From Phycomyces blakesleeanus NRRL 1555(-) (taxonomy: Eukaryota; Mucoromycota; Mucoromycetes; Mucorales; Phycomycetaceae), in assembly GCF_001638985.1 (NCBI RefSeq), contig NW_017265146.1, positions 186,001 through 250,000 of the forward strand: 64,000 bases of DNA, in the 5' to 3' direction. The notes below the pieces were generated by a model. It was not told the origin of the DNA, did no database searches, and saw nothing but the letters and a program-made list of their open reading frames with translations. Shown here one piece after another: positions 25,170 to 38,377 of the stretch. The translations under genes were made by a program, and so were the position numbers. The first letter of the stretch is position 1. The number at the start of each line of letters is the position of its first letter.

Positions 25170-26467
25170 ATGACCTCCAATTCAACAAATTCCAATGACC
25201 CTAAACTTCCCCTTATTGCACCTGGATTTGCAATCGGTTTCTCAGAGGACCGCAACAAACGGTGTCGTCGAACGATGGAAGACGCCCATTCGTTAGTTAC
25301 AGACTTTGATGGCGTTCCTTGTCAAGGCTTTTTTGCAATCTTTGATGGTCATGCTGGAAAGGCTACGGCTGATTGGTGTGGAGATAACTTTGACAAAGTA
25401 TGTTAAGACACATGAAACTCTTGTAATTCACAACAATACTTATATATTTATATTTTAGACTCTCGCTCTTTGTTTGAAAGAATTCAAAGATCAACCTGTA
25501 GCGGAAATTTTAAACAAGACCTTTCTCGAGGTTGATCTTCAAGTAAATGAAAAAGAAGGCAAATTTTCTGGGTGCACTGCAATCGTTGCCTTTGTTCAAG
25601 TCAAGGATTCAAAGGTAAATATATATATAGATAGATATATGCATGAATGCATTTATTTATTTATTAATTTATTTAATACGTATACTATACTTATCTTGCA
25701 AAAATTTAAAAAAAAATCTTTAGCGTATTCTTCATACTGGTAATGTTGGAGATGCTCGTGCTGTATTATGGTAAATTTCTTTCTTATTTCTATGGTATAC
25801 ATGATATTATTATTATTTTTTAAACAAAAATGATACCATATCAATATCACTATCAATATCAATATCAATATCAATATATGTATATGTTATAAAATAGTCG
25901 TGATGGTAAGGCGGTCCGACTTTCGTACGACCACAAGGGCTCAGATGCCCAGGAAGCAAAGCGGATCATGGATCTTGGAGGGTTTATGATGAACAATCGG
26001 GTGAATGGAGTCTTGGCAGTTACTCGGTCACTTGGCGACAGTGTGATGAAAGAATTTGTGGTCGGCAATCCATATACTACCGAGACTGAGCTGACAGACA
26101 AGGATTCATTTCTAATCTTGGCCTGTGATGGAGTAAGTGGGTTTAAAGGAGTAATTATAGTGAAAATCATATCTATCTATCTATCTATAGTGGGGGGGTT
26201 TTTTTTTTTAAAAAAAAAAAAAAAGAAAGAAAGAAAGATAAAGTGCTACCGATAGTAGATATGGCTCTATACTTTTTCTAATTCAATTCAATTAAATTAA
26301 ATTAAATTCATCTGCTTTAGTTATGGGATGTGTGTGAAGATCAAGATGCAGTCGACCTAGTTAAACAAATCGAAGATCCTCAATTGGCCACCCGCACCTT
26401 GCTCGACCACGCCCTTGCTAATTTCAGTACTGACAATCTCAGCATTATGGTTATTCGATTCACCTAA
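25170..26467 (+). CDS. PTC1: PP2C-type serine/threonine phosphatase, Ptc1-like
   Basis: Metal-dependent (Mn/Mg) protein phosphatase of the PPM family; yeast Ptc1 dampens MAP kinase signalling and acts in organelle inheritance. Five exons: 25170-25397, 25459-25614, 25724-25770, 25898-26132 and 26321-26467, giving 270 residues. Motifs in order: [10 protein letters not shown] (metal-binding Glu-Asp), [17 protein letters not shown] (DGH motif), [40 protein letters not shown] (metal-binding Asp) and [20 protein letters not shown] is created across the last intron, supporting the model. Compact length and lack of an N-terminal extension fit Ptc1 rather than Ptc2/3. Confidence 0.94.
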
Positions 26468-27072
26468 ACTACAACAAAAGAATGAATGAATTGGGTGAAT
26501 GGATAAATGGATTTCGTATTTTTTTCTTAAAAAAAAAAAGATGAATACAAAAGCAACAAGACTTACAGCGGCTTAATTCATATTGAACAATGAAAGACGA
26601 AAAAAAAAATTACAGCTAAAACTTTACAAATTTACAAAACCCTACCACCCTTACTATCACCATCTTCACCAGCCTCACCATTTTCACTACCATCACCATC
26701 GACGCCGCAATTACACTACACTACACTACACTAAACTATATATTATACTACACTAAATTACACTAAATTACACTACATTACTACTACTTCACTATTACTA
26801 TACTACAATACACCCCTAAACCCCTACCTACATTACCATTGTTACTACCAACAATGAATAAAGAAGAAGAAGAAGAAGAAGAAGAAAAGGGAAAAAGATA
26901 TTTTCTGCAAACCTATTGTTTTCTACATGATATATTGCACTTGTTTAAAGTAGAATAACCACCCACCTCCCCAATTTGCAGATGTTCAAACGATAATCTA
27001 GGGTATCTTTGGCTATCCTAAACTAGTTATTTTAATCAATCAAAACCTCTTTTTTATTTAATAAAAACAAGT

Positions 27073-27307
27073 CCTGGCTGGGTCCTCCGCAAGAGGTTCT
27101 GTGATGTCCAACTTGACCATAACTGATCATGACTGCTCAATTGGATTCAGTTCGGCGAGTTTGAGAAAGATGTACGGTGTAGTCTTGTGAATCGCGTACT
27201 TTTACCAGTTTAATTGTGAATAGGAACATTGTTGAGGTTGTATTTGGCTTTTGTAGGTACTGTAACTATCGCAGGAGTGCCTTTCTTTGACCAATAAATA
27301 GCCCGTT
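27073..27307 (-). pseudogene. Decayed DDE (IS630/Tc1-type) transposase fragment
   Basis: Reading the minus strand from about 27307 gives RAIYWSKKGTPAIVTVPTKA, which resembles the region before the second catalytic residue in DDE_3 transposases. After further decay another frame reads ELNPIEQS, then a stop where Trp is expected, then SVMVKLDITEPLAEDPARTC. The LNPIE Glu-box and the order of segments match the family, but at least one frameshift and one stop are present. No terminal repeats were located. Identification rests on remembered family motifs and is moderately sure. Confidence 0.6.
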
Positions 27308-27963
27308 TTAAATTGATGTGAAATCTAGGTCAGTATCTTTAATGCTCCCTTGACTTTCAGTTTGATGTTTCCATAGCAAATAACTCCTTGTCAACAACAA
27401 GCCATGGGTTTAAATCCGTGTTCATCTTTCGTCGATTTTATTTTTATCTTTTATATATAATTAATTAAATGATTAATTGATTAATTAATTAATATTTATA
27501 AAGCAAAAGAAGAAGAAGAAGATCACCTAATATTATATATATATATATATATACAAAAGGTAATTATTATAATTATATTAGTATTCTAGCCATTTTGGAT
27601 TGATTACATACATAGATACATTTATTTATTTAAATATATATTTTCTATAAAATGCGAATAAAATCCTATGCTTAGATTATTATTACTATTATAATCATTA
27701 AACCGACACAAGGATTTGTGATAAACGTACAACTCCTCAAAATCATCAACAGCAAACAAACAAATAAATAAATTTAAACATAAAGTAAGAATCCTGTTCT
27801 TCTACACCCATTCTCCTCCGCCCCCTCTTTTACCCTCAACATCACAAGAAACCTGTGTATGATTTCTGTACACGATATATTAATGCCATGAATTTATCTA
27901 AAGAATACTTGAGCAAATTTGTGTATTTGTGTGTAAAGATGTACATTTTTATTTTTACATTGC

Positions 27964-28022
27964 CAACTAAATATTTATATTTATATTTATATTTATATTT
28001 ATATTTATATTTATATTTATAT
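27964..28022. repeat. ATTTAT hexanucleotide array
   Basis: Nearly ten copies of the hexamer, downstream of the LEA2-type gene. Confidence 0.93.
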
Positions 28023-28239
28023 GTATGTAATTGTGTGTGTATAGGAATATCAACCAAAGATTTTCCATGTTAGGGTAAATGAAGAAAGAAATACAAAAAT
28101 ACAAAAAATGATTACATATATAGATATAAGATATAAGATATAATAATATTATGTATAAGAGACAGAGAAAAGAAGGGGTGGGATTATACATGTATGTTTG
28201 TGTATATATAAATATATTTATATATGGATTCAAGTAGCC

Positions 28240-29370
28240 TTAAGTAAAGTTGGACGCGACAGAGGTGATGATGTCAGATAAGCCGGGTAAAGTTGCAAGA
28301 TCAGAAGCCTACAAAAGTAGTAGGAATAGTAATAAATTAGATATAGATTTCTGTGCATCTATAGCCTAAATGTAACACTTACGGTCAGAGGACAAGGGAA
28401 ACTGGCCTTGTTTCTGATGGTTGGTTTGATGGCAATGCCAAGAATACGAAGGGTGAGAACGACAACATAGTTGACCACAATATTTTCTTTTGCTCCTCCG
28501 GTAAGGCCACACTTGGCGATCAAGTCGTTAAAGATCGGTGTATATTCTCCGTTGGTGGCATCGATTGAAATGTCAAAGGGAAAGGTGATATTGGTTACTC
28601 CGTTGGAATTGATCTTGACGTCGTTCTTTTGACCGCCCCCGAGTTCCAAATTATCATAATTAGGGTAATAAGCCTAAAAATAAAAAAAAAATAAAAAAAT
28701 ATATAAAAATTATTATTAAATTATTAAATTATTAAATATATTTTACCTTTGCTACGATGCTCTCAAATGTAACACTCTCAATATTGGGATTGTTGACTCC
28801 AATGTCAAGTGTAAAGTTGAGGTTGAGGTTGGTGCCGGCAATATTGTACTGTGGTGCATTGCCAAGCCCATTTACAGTCACCTCGGGTTCCTTGAATATG
28901 GCCACCAGGACACCAATCACAATCACCAGAATGATAATAAGCAGCAAAAAGATGCAGCCACAGTAACGCAGCCACCTGGGCATCCTGAAACAGCAGTTGC
29001 AACATCCACAGCAGATCCTGTCACAGCAAGAGCGTCTCTCGTCCCGGTTACGGACCCTTCCGCCACTGGGGTCCACAGAAGATCTGGCAAGGATCTCGGT
29101 CGAGTTGTGTCCGCGGTCGGCCAGGTATGTGTCATCCGATTCAGAGTCTCTAAAGTTTCCATAGGCCGGAGGAGTGTGTCTCTGGTGGCTGTGGTAGCCA
29201 GTGTCCGGATCAGACACTTCGGTTTTGTCCTGTGAGTTTGAGTTTGATCCAAACGGACTGGGTGGGTATCCAGACATGCTCTGTTGCATAGTGTGGTCTG
29301 GTGTATGGGCAGGAGATGTAGGTCCAGATGTTGACCGGCTATAGTAATTGTCTCTTTCGTTCATAGCCAT
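28240..29370 (-). CDS. LEA2/NDR1-HIN1-like single-pass membrane protein
   Basis: Exons 29370-28747, 28673-28383 and 28308-28240 give 327 residues. The N-terminal ~130 residues are polar, Ser/Pro-rich and predicted cytosolic. A Cys-rich juxtamembrane cluster follows (CCDRICCGCCNCCFRMPRW), a plausible palmitoylation site. One strong transmembrane helix comes next (FLLLIIILVIVIGVLVAIF, about residues 143-161). The rest is a LEA type 2 beta-sandwich domain (LNLNFTLDIGVNNPNIESV, NGVTNITFPFDISID, ENIVVNYVVVLTLRILGIAI). In plants such proteins (NHL family) sit at the plasma membrane; fungal members have no well-established function. The domain call is based on the recognisable LDIGVNNPN and membrane architecture. 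Confidence 0.82.
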
Positions 29371-31332
29371 TATGTTTTCTTTTCTTTTTTTTTAAAAAAA
29401 AGTAAAGACTTAAAGAGGTTATTGAAACCAAAAAATAAAAATATGAAAGAGAAAGAGGGAGAGAGAGAGAGAGAGGGGGGGCTGAAAATAAAAATTAAAA
29501 TAAGTAATTATAAATTTATTTTTATTTTTATTAAGAAAATTGAATCTCCAATTTAAATAGTAATGATAATAATTTATATATATAAATATATTTTTAGATT
29601 CTTGACACTCGAATATATATATATATATAAAAACAAAATAAAAAGTGTATTTTATCATCAAAAAGCTTTTTATTTATATTTTATTTTGTGTTTCCCCACA
29701 AAAGCTCCACACACACACAAGGCTTTTCTTTTCTTTTCTTTAATTTATTGTATTCATGTGTCCCCATGCCAACCCACACAACCTTTTTTCTTTTTCTTTT
29801 TTGCTTTCTCTCCTTATTGTTCCATCTTTCTCTCTCATTGAATAGTATAATATATGTTTTGTGGTATGAATGACTTTATCTAGATACAATACTAACTTGA
29901 GACTGAGAAGGCTGAATATTCATATTTCCATATTTTTTTCTTGTGAGAGTTAAAAAGCCTAATGCTAATAATAATAATAGTAAAAAATAAGACGAAAAAG
30001 AGAAAGGTAATGGTTAAAAAAAAAATGTAAAACGAAGGGAATAAATCAACAGGCATTTTAAATATAGTGCGTTAAAAAAAATGGGATCAGTAAAGAGAAT
30101 GTATTTATATCCATGGAAGTTAAATGCGTGAGTTGGTTGTCTGCGTGTCGTATTTGAACCTGTTTAGTGTGTCTTGGCATTTGTCAAGGTAAAATGTACC
30201 CCAAAATGGGACCGTATTTGATAATCCACGGCGTGCCCAGAAACTCTAGTTTAAATCAATACTGTCGATCCGTCTCTCTTTCACATCTCAGTTTCAATAA
30301 ATAAAATATAAAAGCGACTGTAACAATCAGGTACCAACCAGCCTTATTGATATCCAAAATCATTTTCTTGTTTCAATCGATCTAACAAAAGGCAGGAACC
30401 TATATGTGTTTTATGTACTATCCACCAAGAGATATTATCAGTAGCAACAAACAAAGCCAACTGATGGGCGCAGTCAACACAATCTAGATAAAGAATATAT
30501 AGATTTGGTAGCCCACTTGATCTTTCCATTTTTATATTTTTATTATAAAAAATACCCGTTAAGACCCAGTACTCATAACGGCAGAAAATAATATACTAAT
30601 CAGCCGTGGAACCTCTATTCCATTATATTCTATTCTATTCAAAGAAAATTATATACATATTTTCGGTTAATCAAATAAAAAATATACATAGAAAAAAAAA
30701 GCCATAGAGACGAACCAAACAAAGGGGACAAGAGCAAATAAAAGAAAAAGAGTATTGGTATTGTTGGCCTTATTTCTAGCTCTTCTTATTCAGGCTCTAA
30801 TAATGATAGTAATTTGCTGTACCAAGCTAGTACTTCCATGTAATGTGCTGCCATGTACTGCGCCAAGAAACGTAGTTTAGAAAGGAAAGAAGAAGGTAGA
30901 TTACAAGATATCCGATTGTGAAATGAGTGGCTAAATATATATATATATATAAATATAAATATAAATATAAATATAAATATATATTTTTTTTACATGTACA
31001 TCATCTATTTAATGACACTACCATCACCACCACAACAATCATAATAATATTACCCTAACTAAATCAGAAATATTTTTTTGCACTATCTTTAATACATCTA
31101 CATACACACACATATACTACGTACTACACACAAGCACATACACATACACATACACATACTCATCAACATACTCATACACACGCACACATGTAAAAGTAAC
31201 CACAAGATACACACATGTATGTGTACGTGTACGTGTACGTGTACGTGTACGTGTACCTTGTGTGTACCTGTGTGTTTATCTGTGTGCTTTTGTATGTATA
31301 TATATATATATATCTATGTCTATGTCTATATA
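29371..31332. other. 2-kb intergenic region
   Basis: Upstream of the LEA2 gene and downstream of the next minus-strand gene. It has a GA run (29450-29477), TA and AAATAT tracts and a GTGTAC array. One 61-codon minus frame (30344-30529, beginning MERSSGLPNLYILYLDCVDC) has less biased composition than its surroundings, but I recognise no family in it. Confidence 0.55.
31221..31256. repeat. GTGTAC hexanucleotide array
   Basis: Six copies of GTGTAC, a partly palindromic unit (GTAC), about 75 bp downstream of the small minus-strand gene's stop. Confidence 0.93.
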
Positions 31333-31758
31333 TTAACGGGCACGTTCCATTAATTCACTAACAAAATCAAAAGAGCTAGTGGCAGTGGCAGTAGGAGTAG
31401 GAGTAGTTGTAATATTCTTGGCCCATGGTGAACCAGAGCGGCCACCCCAAGCCGGTTGTACAGGTGCAGGTTCCGGCACTTCGTACATCTCTGGACGGTG
31501 AAGAGAATCAAGGTTTGTATCATGGAAGGATGTCAAGCTGTCCGAATAGCCTATATAGTATACATGTATTGGTAGGTGTGTATGTGTATGTATGTGTCCG
31601 TAGAGTATATGTATATATATATATATATATATACAAGTTGTGTGTTGTGGGTTTGTATGAGTTTATGTTGTATGTAGATTGCATGCGTGTGTATTAGAAT
31701 GCAAACTTTAACAAACATAAAAGAAAAGAAAACGAAAAACAAGAACCACTCATTCTTT

Positions 31759-31789
<31 letters not shown>

Positions 31790-31809
31790 GCTCTCTCTCT
31801 CTCTTCTTT

Positions 31810-31849
<40 letters not shown>

Positions 31850-32518
31850 TAGAACTAACTAGCTAATTATATATCTATTTCTTTCTGGTCTTACGAAGAT
31901 TAAGAAATGTGATCACTTCGGCTCCATTGAATCCATCTGTTTTGATGGGGGCTTGATTGGCACCTGCTGCGGCTGCCATGGCTGCAAATGGAGGTAGTAC
32001 ACCACCACCCATAGATTTCATCTCATGACGAGGACTTGCACTGGTTGGACGAGGTGATGAACTAGGTGCAGAATCTTTCTTGGCTATAGAAAAAATAAAA
32101 ATTAAAAATTAAGAAATAGCATTATGTTGATGTTGATGTTGATGTTGATGTTGTTTGCTTGTTTTTTTTTTGGGGGATTTTATTATTACAAATAGTATAT
32201 ATCTATACACATACATACATACAAGAAGAGAGAAAGAGAGAGAGGAAAAAAAAGGTAATGGAGTGTGTGTATATATAGACATTTAAAGTAAATCATAAAG
32301 GACAAGAGAATCTAGTTTACCATTTGAATTTTTGCGTTGCTGAGGAGGCGATGGCTTTAAGGAATCTCGTCGCTCAGTATTATTCTTTTTAGTGTGATTA
32401 CCTAGAATTCATTACGTTTAACAAATTAATTAACAAATTAATTAATTACTGAATAAATATACATATTTTATTTTATTTTATTTATTTATTCATTTATTTA
32501 TTTATTTTTACCTGCCAT
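31333..32518 (-). CDS. Unrecognised conserved-looking 164-residue protein
   Basis: I do not recognise this protein. A four-exon model, 32518-32512, 32401-32321, 32083-31895 and 31550-31333, keeps phase at every junction and gives 164 residues. The first coding exon is only 7 nt (ATG GCA G). The N-terminus is basic and polar (NHTKKNNTERRDSLKPSPP). An Ala/Gly/Pro stretch follows, then a more structured-looking segment NGAEVITFLNLRYSDSLTSF formed across the third intron. The C-terminus is Pro/Trp-rich (EVPEPAPVQPAWGGRSGSPW) and ends FDFVSELMERAR. No signal peptide or membrane helix is seen. The clean phases and non-repetitive C-terminal half argue that it is real; the start exon is the weakest part. 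Confidence 0.65.
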
Positions 32519-32986
32519 TAAATAAGTATTAAGATTTGGTATTTGAATTAAGAAAAATAAAAATGGTATTGATATTGGTAGAATAAAAAGAAAGAGAAAG
32601 AGGAGATGAAAACAATAAAGAGCATCAACTTATCCTTTTTTTTTTTTTTTATATATTTATTCTGTCTTTTGTTAACCTCTGGGTTTAAATCAAAAGTCAC
32701 AAAAAAGTATACCGGTAATTAAATATGTTTAATCGGCTACATAAATACTTTTTTTTTAAAAAAAATATGCAACTTTTTTTTTTGCGATTTTTTTTGTGAT
32801 TGTGTTTTATTCGTTTCGCACTTTGATAAGTTGCTCGTTTAAAAAAAAAATAGGGAAAAGAAAAAGGAGAGGGAGTGGGTCAAGGTATAGAAAAGAAAAA
32901 GTTTAAAAAAAAAAGAAAAAAAAATAGAGTCATTGACAGAGAGATAAAATAAAAAATAAAAAATAAAAAATAAAAAATAAAAATAA

Positions 32987-33018
<32 letters not shown>

Positions 33019-33465
33019 GTAAGGTAGGTAAGGTAGGTAGGTAAAAGGTAAGGGTTTAAAAGAGATAGCTTTGTAAGAAAGAAAGAGAGAAAAAAAGAGG
33101 AAAGAAAATGAAAATGAAAAAAAAAATTGGTAGCAAATTTGTTGAAAGGGAGGAGGAAGGTGGGGGAGGGAAGGTGGGGAATATAGGAAAGTAGAGAAAT
33201 TTAAGCTCTATTGTATATATATATATATATAAACAAAAGAATATATAAAGAGAAAAATTAAGAAAAAAAAATATAAAGCCAAGTTCATTTTTCTTTCTTT
33301 CTTTCTTTCAACCTTTGGGAGTTGTGATGGGGGTAGACAGATGACGGGGGGTCGGTAAGAGGGTTGGAGGGGGAATTTTTTCATTTCTTTTCTTTTCTTT
33401 TCTTTTCTTTTCATTTCATTCTGTTGGGTTGTTGGTTCGAATGGTTGTCTCTTTGTCTCTTTCTT
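32519..33465. other. Intergenic, purine-rich simple sequence
   Basis: Between two minus-strand genes. Contains AAAAT, GATA (32989-33017) and GTAAG/GTAG tracts and a TTTTC array. No gene seen. Confidence 0.6.
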
Positions 33466-36400
33466 TTATGTACGGTTAAGGATACCCATCCATGAACCAC
33501 GCTTCTCATTTCTATCAACAGGAGACACGGGGGTCTCGGCATCGGCAGAAGATACTCCTCCTCCTCCACGCAATGGCTTGGCGATACGTGTCAGTCCCAT
33601 CACTAGTGAGTTCTGACCCTTTTGTGTTCGTGCCTGTTCAAGGCGTTCTCGGACAGTCTTGAGCTGGGCTTCGAACTTTTGGTTCTGGTTGATCAAATTT
33701 GCCTGAGCATTCTGCAAGAGTGTTTCCAGATTCTGGATACGCTCATTACGGGCAATCAACTTGCGCTCAGCCAAAGCCACCTCCTTCTTCAAGGATGCAT
33801 TCTGCTCCACCAACTATAGAACCCCAAATTAAATAATTAATTAATTAATAAATATATATATATATATATATATACTTGCCTGCTTTTGCACATTGGTGAG
33901 TTGCTCGAGATTACGTTCCAAAAAGGCCATCTTCTTTTGCTGGGCCTTGTTGTTGCTTGCTCGGAGAACGCTGTGGTACTGCTCTCTGGTTTCGTCAAGC
34001 GACATCTCCAATTCAACCACACGCTCGCATCGGTTCTGGAGATCACGCATCAGAGCCTTCTTCATCACCTCAAAGTCGGCCAGCTGCTGGGCCATTGTCT
34101 TGCGCATACGTTCAAGATCCTTCTCACGCTCGCTGAGATCTGCGGTCGACTGACAGGGCTGGGCAGCCAGTGCAGCCTGGAGCTGGTCATTGGCCGTCTT
34201 GAGATCAGCCATGGCACTGCTAAGTTTCTGGTGATCCTGGCTCTTGCGGTCCAGCTCGCTCTTGAGATCCTCGATCTCCTTTTGCTGCATTTCCTTTTTG
34301 CTGGCATACTGTGATTCGAGTTTGCCCTTGAGGGTGCTGATGGTCTCGGCAATGTTGACATTCTTTTGCACCGCAGCCTCTTCCTCGGCAATCGTCTTGT
34401 CCAAGAGCTCCTCATACTCTTGCTCCAGAGTAGCAAATCTGGTCTCCAGATCGGTCTTTTTCTTTTCAATTCCAGTCTTCTCGTATGTCAGACTCTCGAT
34501 TGTTTTGGCGTGTTGATCCATCAAGATCTTGGACTCGGCCAACTCACGGCGCAAGGACACAAGTTCCTCCATGCTAAGGTTACCATGGCTATCACCATCG
34601 AGTTTATCCAGAGCATCACGGATCTGTCTTTCCTTTTCATTGATCTCACCCTAAAGAAAAAATTCATAATCAATTAATCAATCGAGCAATCGATCAATCG
34701 ATCAATTAATTTGTTAATTGATTAAGAAAGATGTATGTATGTATGTATATAAATATGTAAGAGTGAGATTAATAAATGTGAGGTGATACGATTGTTGCCA
34801 CTAATAGAAGTTTGTCTTACGGAAGGATCAAAGCCAGACATCATCTGGGCCATTTTCTCGGCCTTCTTCTTTTCCTTCTCGCCATCGTTGGCTTCCTTGT
34901 GGGCAGTACGCATCTCTACAAGACTCTTCTTCAGCTCCTCGAGTTCAGAGATCAGCTCCTGGTTTGCTTCCTTGAGAGAGTCTACGGTGATTGCATTCTC
35001 CTTGCTTTCGTAGGAAATCTTCTGGAGCTGGACACGAAGGTCACTCAGCTCGGTTGTCATTTGCTGATTTTCTTTCGTGGCAGTTTGTTCCTGCTCCTTG
35101 TAATAAGTCGATTCTTCCCTCAGAGCCTCTAACAGTTTCTCACGATTGGCAAGTTCGGTTTCCTACAAAAAAACGTACATATATATATTATTATATTATT
35201 ATTTTGGAGCAAGTATAATTTAAATATATATATATATTTACTCTTTCGGCAATCTGATCAGTAAGTTCATTCTCTCGTCGAAGGAATTCGTCTCTTTCGT
35301 CCTTCTCCAATACAACGGCCGGTGTAGCTGGACGGGAATCTTCTTGGACCGGACTCTTGAAGCCGGCGGCAGGCGGAAGGGCCTTGAAATCGCCCTTGGA
35401 AATCTTTTCCATCGTCACCCATCTGTCTTCAGGCACCACTCCACCTGTGCGCCACACATTGACTTCGCCTTCAAGAGCCTTGATATACGCCTGAAAAGTA
35501 ACGGTGTCCGACTTGACTTTCTTGAGCAGCGCCTTGAGTTCGGCAGGCGACAGATCGGCATTGACCTTGGCCTTGTTCTTGATGGACTTGGCACGCATAC
35601 CGAATCTTAAGGTGCCCAGAGTCTCTTGTTCGTTGTAGGACGAAGGCGAACAGTTGATGATAAGCGTCGTACGCGAGTTACCACCCAGAGATTCTTGAAG
35701 AATACGCGTCAGTTTCGAATCACGGTAGGGAACATGGCTTGACTATTACAAGTTCAATGATATTAAAGACATGAATTAATATATATATATATATATATAT
35801 ATAGGTAACAGAATAAATAAACAAATAAGCATGTGAATGAAAGGCAGAGAAAAAAAAAGAGTGACGGATCACAAAATATATAATGTATATAATATATAGT
35901 ATGGAGTGGAAAGATTATCTATTATCTTTTCTTTACTTTACTTTTCTTTATTACCTTTCCATCTGTGAGAGCATTAATGACCATACCAAGGGCAGTCAAT
36001 GACTTGTTGATCTTTTTGGCTTCTTCCAGAGTCTGACCAGAAGCACCTGTTTTACCAACCTATGAAAAGACAGAAACAAAGATTTGTAAGTACAAAAATA
36101 AATAAATGTATACATATTGTCTATAGACAAACTAAATACTAAATACTATATACTATACACCATACACCACACACAATACACAAACAGTGCATTATTAAGA
36201 TTTTCTTTATTTGATTATTACCTTTTCTGAACCTGCCAGATCGACAAGATAAAGCTTGCCACTCTTTGCAGCACCAGTATCGAGGTTTTTTTGGGTGATT
36301 GTGATGACAAAAATGGAGTGGGATCGAGAACTCTCGGCATTCATGTCTAAAATCATATAGCGTTATTATTATATATATATATTGGCTAATAATGATAATG

Positions 36401-37622
36401 ATAAAGTCTTACTTGTATAGGCAACCACACGGTTGTCGCCACCACGACGCATGACTTCATGGACTTCTTCTGTTGAACCAACATAGACTTCCAAAAGACC
36501 CTTTACATAAACACCCTTTGTCTTGTCTTCGTGGATAGGAAGGTTGTCATGGGTAGCTAAAAAAGAAACAAACAAACAAGGGATTTAAACATATGAGGAG
36601 ATTTGTCATAACTATAAAACGTATTTTGTATAATTAGATACTTACGATCAAGTAAATCTCGAACCTTTTCCATATAAATTTCCATATAAGAAACCTTGAC
36701 TGTGAATTCGAGGTTGCTTGGGGCAGCCATAATACTATCAAAGATTTGACAGACAATACGTGGGATAATACCCTTTGTACTTTCATTGTCGATACTTGCA
36801 CCCTATACAGAATCATAAATAAAAAATGATAATAAAAAAGAGTTAATCAGATATACATTTCTGTGTGTGTGCGTGTTATTTTACTAGAGATTTTTATTCT
36901 AACCCCTCCCCTTTCCTCTTCCCCTCCCGCCCACCCCTCTCCTTCCTCTTTCTCCCCCTTATATATTATTATTTTTATTTTACTTCAAAATTATTATACA
37001 TATATATTATATGTATGTGTATTAAGCAAGTGTATATGTGTATTTACCATCATTGTGAATGTTTTACCAGAACCTGTCTGGCCATAGGCAAACACTGTAC
37101 CGTTGTAACCAGCAGTGACATCTTTTATATATATATAAAATATATGAATATATAAATATATTATATATTAAATTATATTATTTTATTTTATTTTATTTAT
37201 ATTTATATTATCTTTGTTATTATTACCGTCAACGATAGTTTTAATAGAGTAGTCAAATACATCTTTCTGGGGGGTGTTTGTACCAAACACTTTGTCAAAG
37301 GCAAAGGTTGGTGAAGATTCCTTGCCCTAGATGCCAATGTCAGTTTCATCTGGGAAGATGGGCTTTGTGTACATGGGGTTTGGTAGATAGGAATGTGTGT
37401 GTGGGTGTAGGAATGTAGAGAATAATGGTTGTGGGTGTGCATTTTTTTTTGCAAGATATTCAAGATATTCAAATATATCTATTAATAATAAGTGAAATGT
37501 ACCTTGAGTTGAAGATGAGTACCCTCCTCGTCAATCTCGATGATGGGCACTCCTCCTTCTCTTATTTCGAGAGAATTTTGAGGCCTAAAACGGCAAACGA
37601 CCTTAATATTGTTGCCGGACAT
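33466..37622 (-). CDS. KHC: Conventional kinesin (kinesin-1) heavy chain
   Basis: Plus-end-directed microtubule motor for vesicle transport in hyphae. Eleven exons: 37622-37503, 37326-37227, 37121-37048, 36802-36646, 36556-36413, 36346-36222, 36059-35955, 35742-35242, 35162-34821, 34650-33880 and 33813-33466, giving 928 residues. The motor domain (about 1-335) has [11 protein letters not shown]-loop GQTGSGKT (about 87-94), switch [12 protein letters not shown], switch II DLAGSEK and the end [20 protein letters not shown], then neck and long coiled coils. A globular tail ends SWMGILNRT with the basic [12 protein letters not shown] motif near it; such sites mediate autoinhibition. The tail exon is joined by a GC-AG intron. 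As in other fungal kinesin-1 proteins, length is about 930 and no light-chain partner is implied. Confidence 0.97.
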
Positions 37623-37751
37623 GATGAGTAGAAAGAAGAAGTGTAAAGAAGTGAAGGATGACTAGAAATTTTTTTTTTAAAAAAAAAGACACTTTTTTTT
37701 TCTTTCTTTTTTTTTCTTTTCTTTTTTTTTATTTTATTTTATTTTATTTTA

Positions 37752-37795
<44 letters not shown>

Positions 37796-38086
37796 ATTTT
37801 ATCTTAATTCACTATGCTTAACACAAAGACTGACAGATAGTATTGACTAACAGACTAACTGATAGGCGAATAGGTAGACAGAAGACAGGCAGATAGACAC
37901 AAAAAATTTAAAAGAAACTGTAAAGAAAAGATATATATATATATATATTTATGTAGGTGTATATAAAATTATATTATATATTATCAAATAAATAAATAAA
38001 TAAATAAATAAATAGTAATATGAATAATTGTGAACAGGACAAGAGTAGGACAAGTAAAATGGAAATATAAAGGGTCTTATTTTTTC

Positions 38087-38119
<33 letters not shown>

Positions 38120-38377
38120 TATGAGCCAAAATCATAAGCAATTCTCAGTGATGTCACACATCTGACGCGAAACAAAAGAAGTAGTATAATGTAGTATATG
38201 AGAAAGGTAATCAAAGATATAGAGCAAGAGATACATATATTTGTTTGTTTGTGTAAAATGTATTAATAATGGTATTAACAGTACCATAAAAACACAATAC
38301 ACTGTAATGCAAGACAAGATCGAAGAGAGATAAAGATATATATATATATAAAATAAAGGGAAAAGGGTGGGGGCAGG

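Larger units (their letters stand above)
26468..28239. other. Intergenic with a transposase relic
   Basis: Lies between the convergent PP2C and LEA2 genes. It contains CAC/ACT-rich simple sequence (26650-26830), a decayed DDE transposase fragment (27073-27307) and an ATTTAT hexamer array (27964-28022). No intact gene seen. Confidence 0.6.

Noticed and set aside
27395..27430. tRNA T-arm-like sequence GGGTTTAAATCC
   Set aside because: The stem pairs only with an 8-nt loop, and no complementary acceptor stem or A box is found about 70 nt upstream.
30344..30529. 61-codon minus-strand frame beginning MERSSGLPNLYIL
   Set aside because: Codon composition is better than the surroundings, but it has no family, no conserved motif and no supporting splice or context signal, so it is noted only in the intergenic entry.
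33886..34314. 142-codon plus-strand frame
   Set aside because: It is antisense to the kinesin coiled-coil exon; its Leu/His-rich composition is the expected shadow of the heptad-repeat codons.
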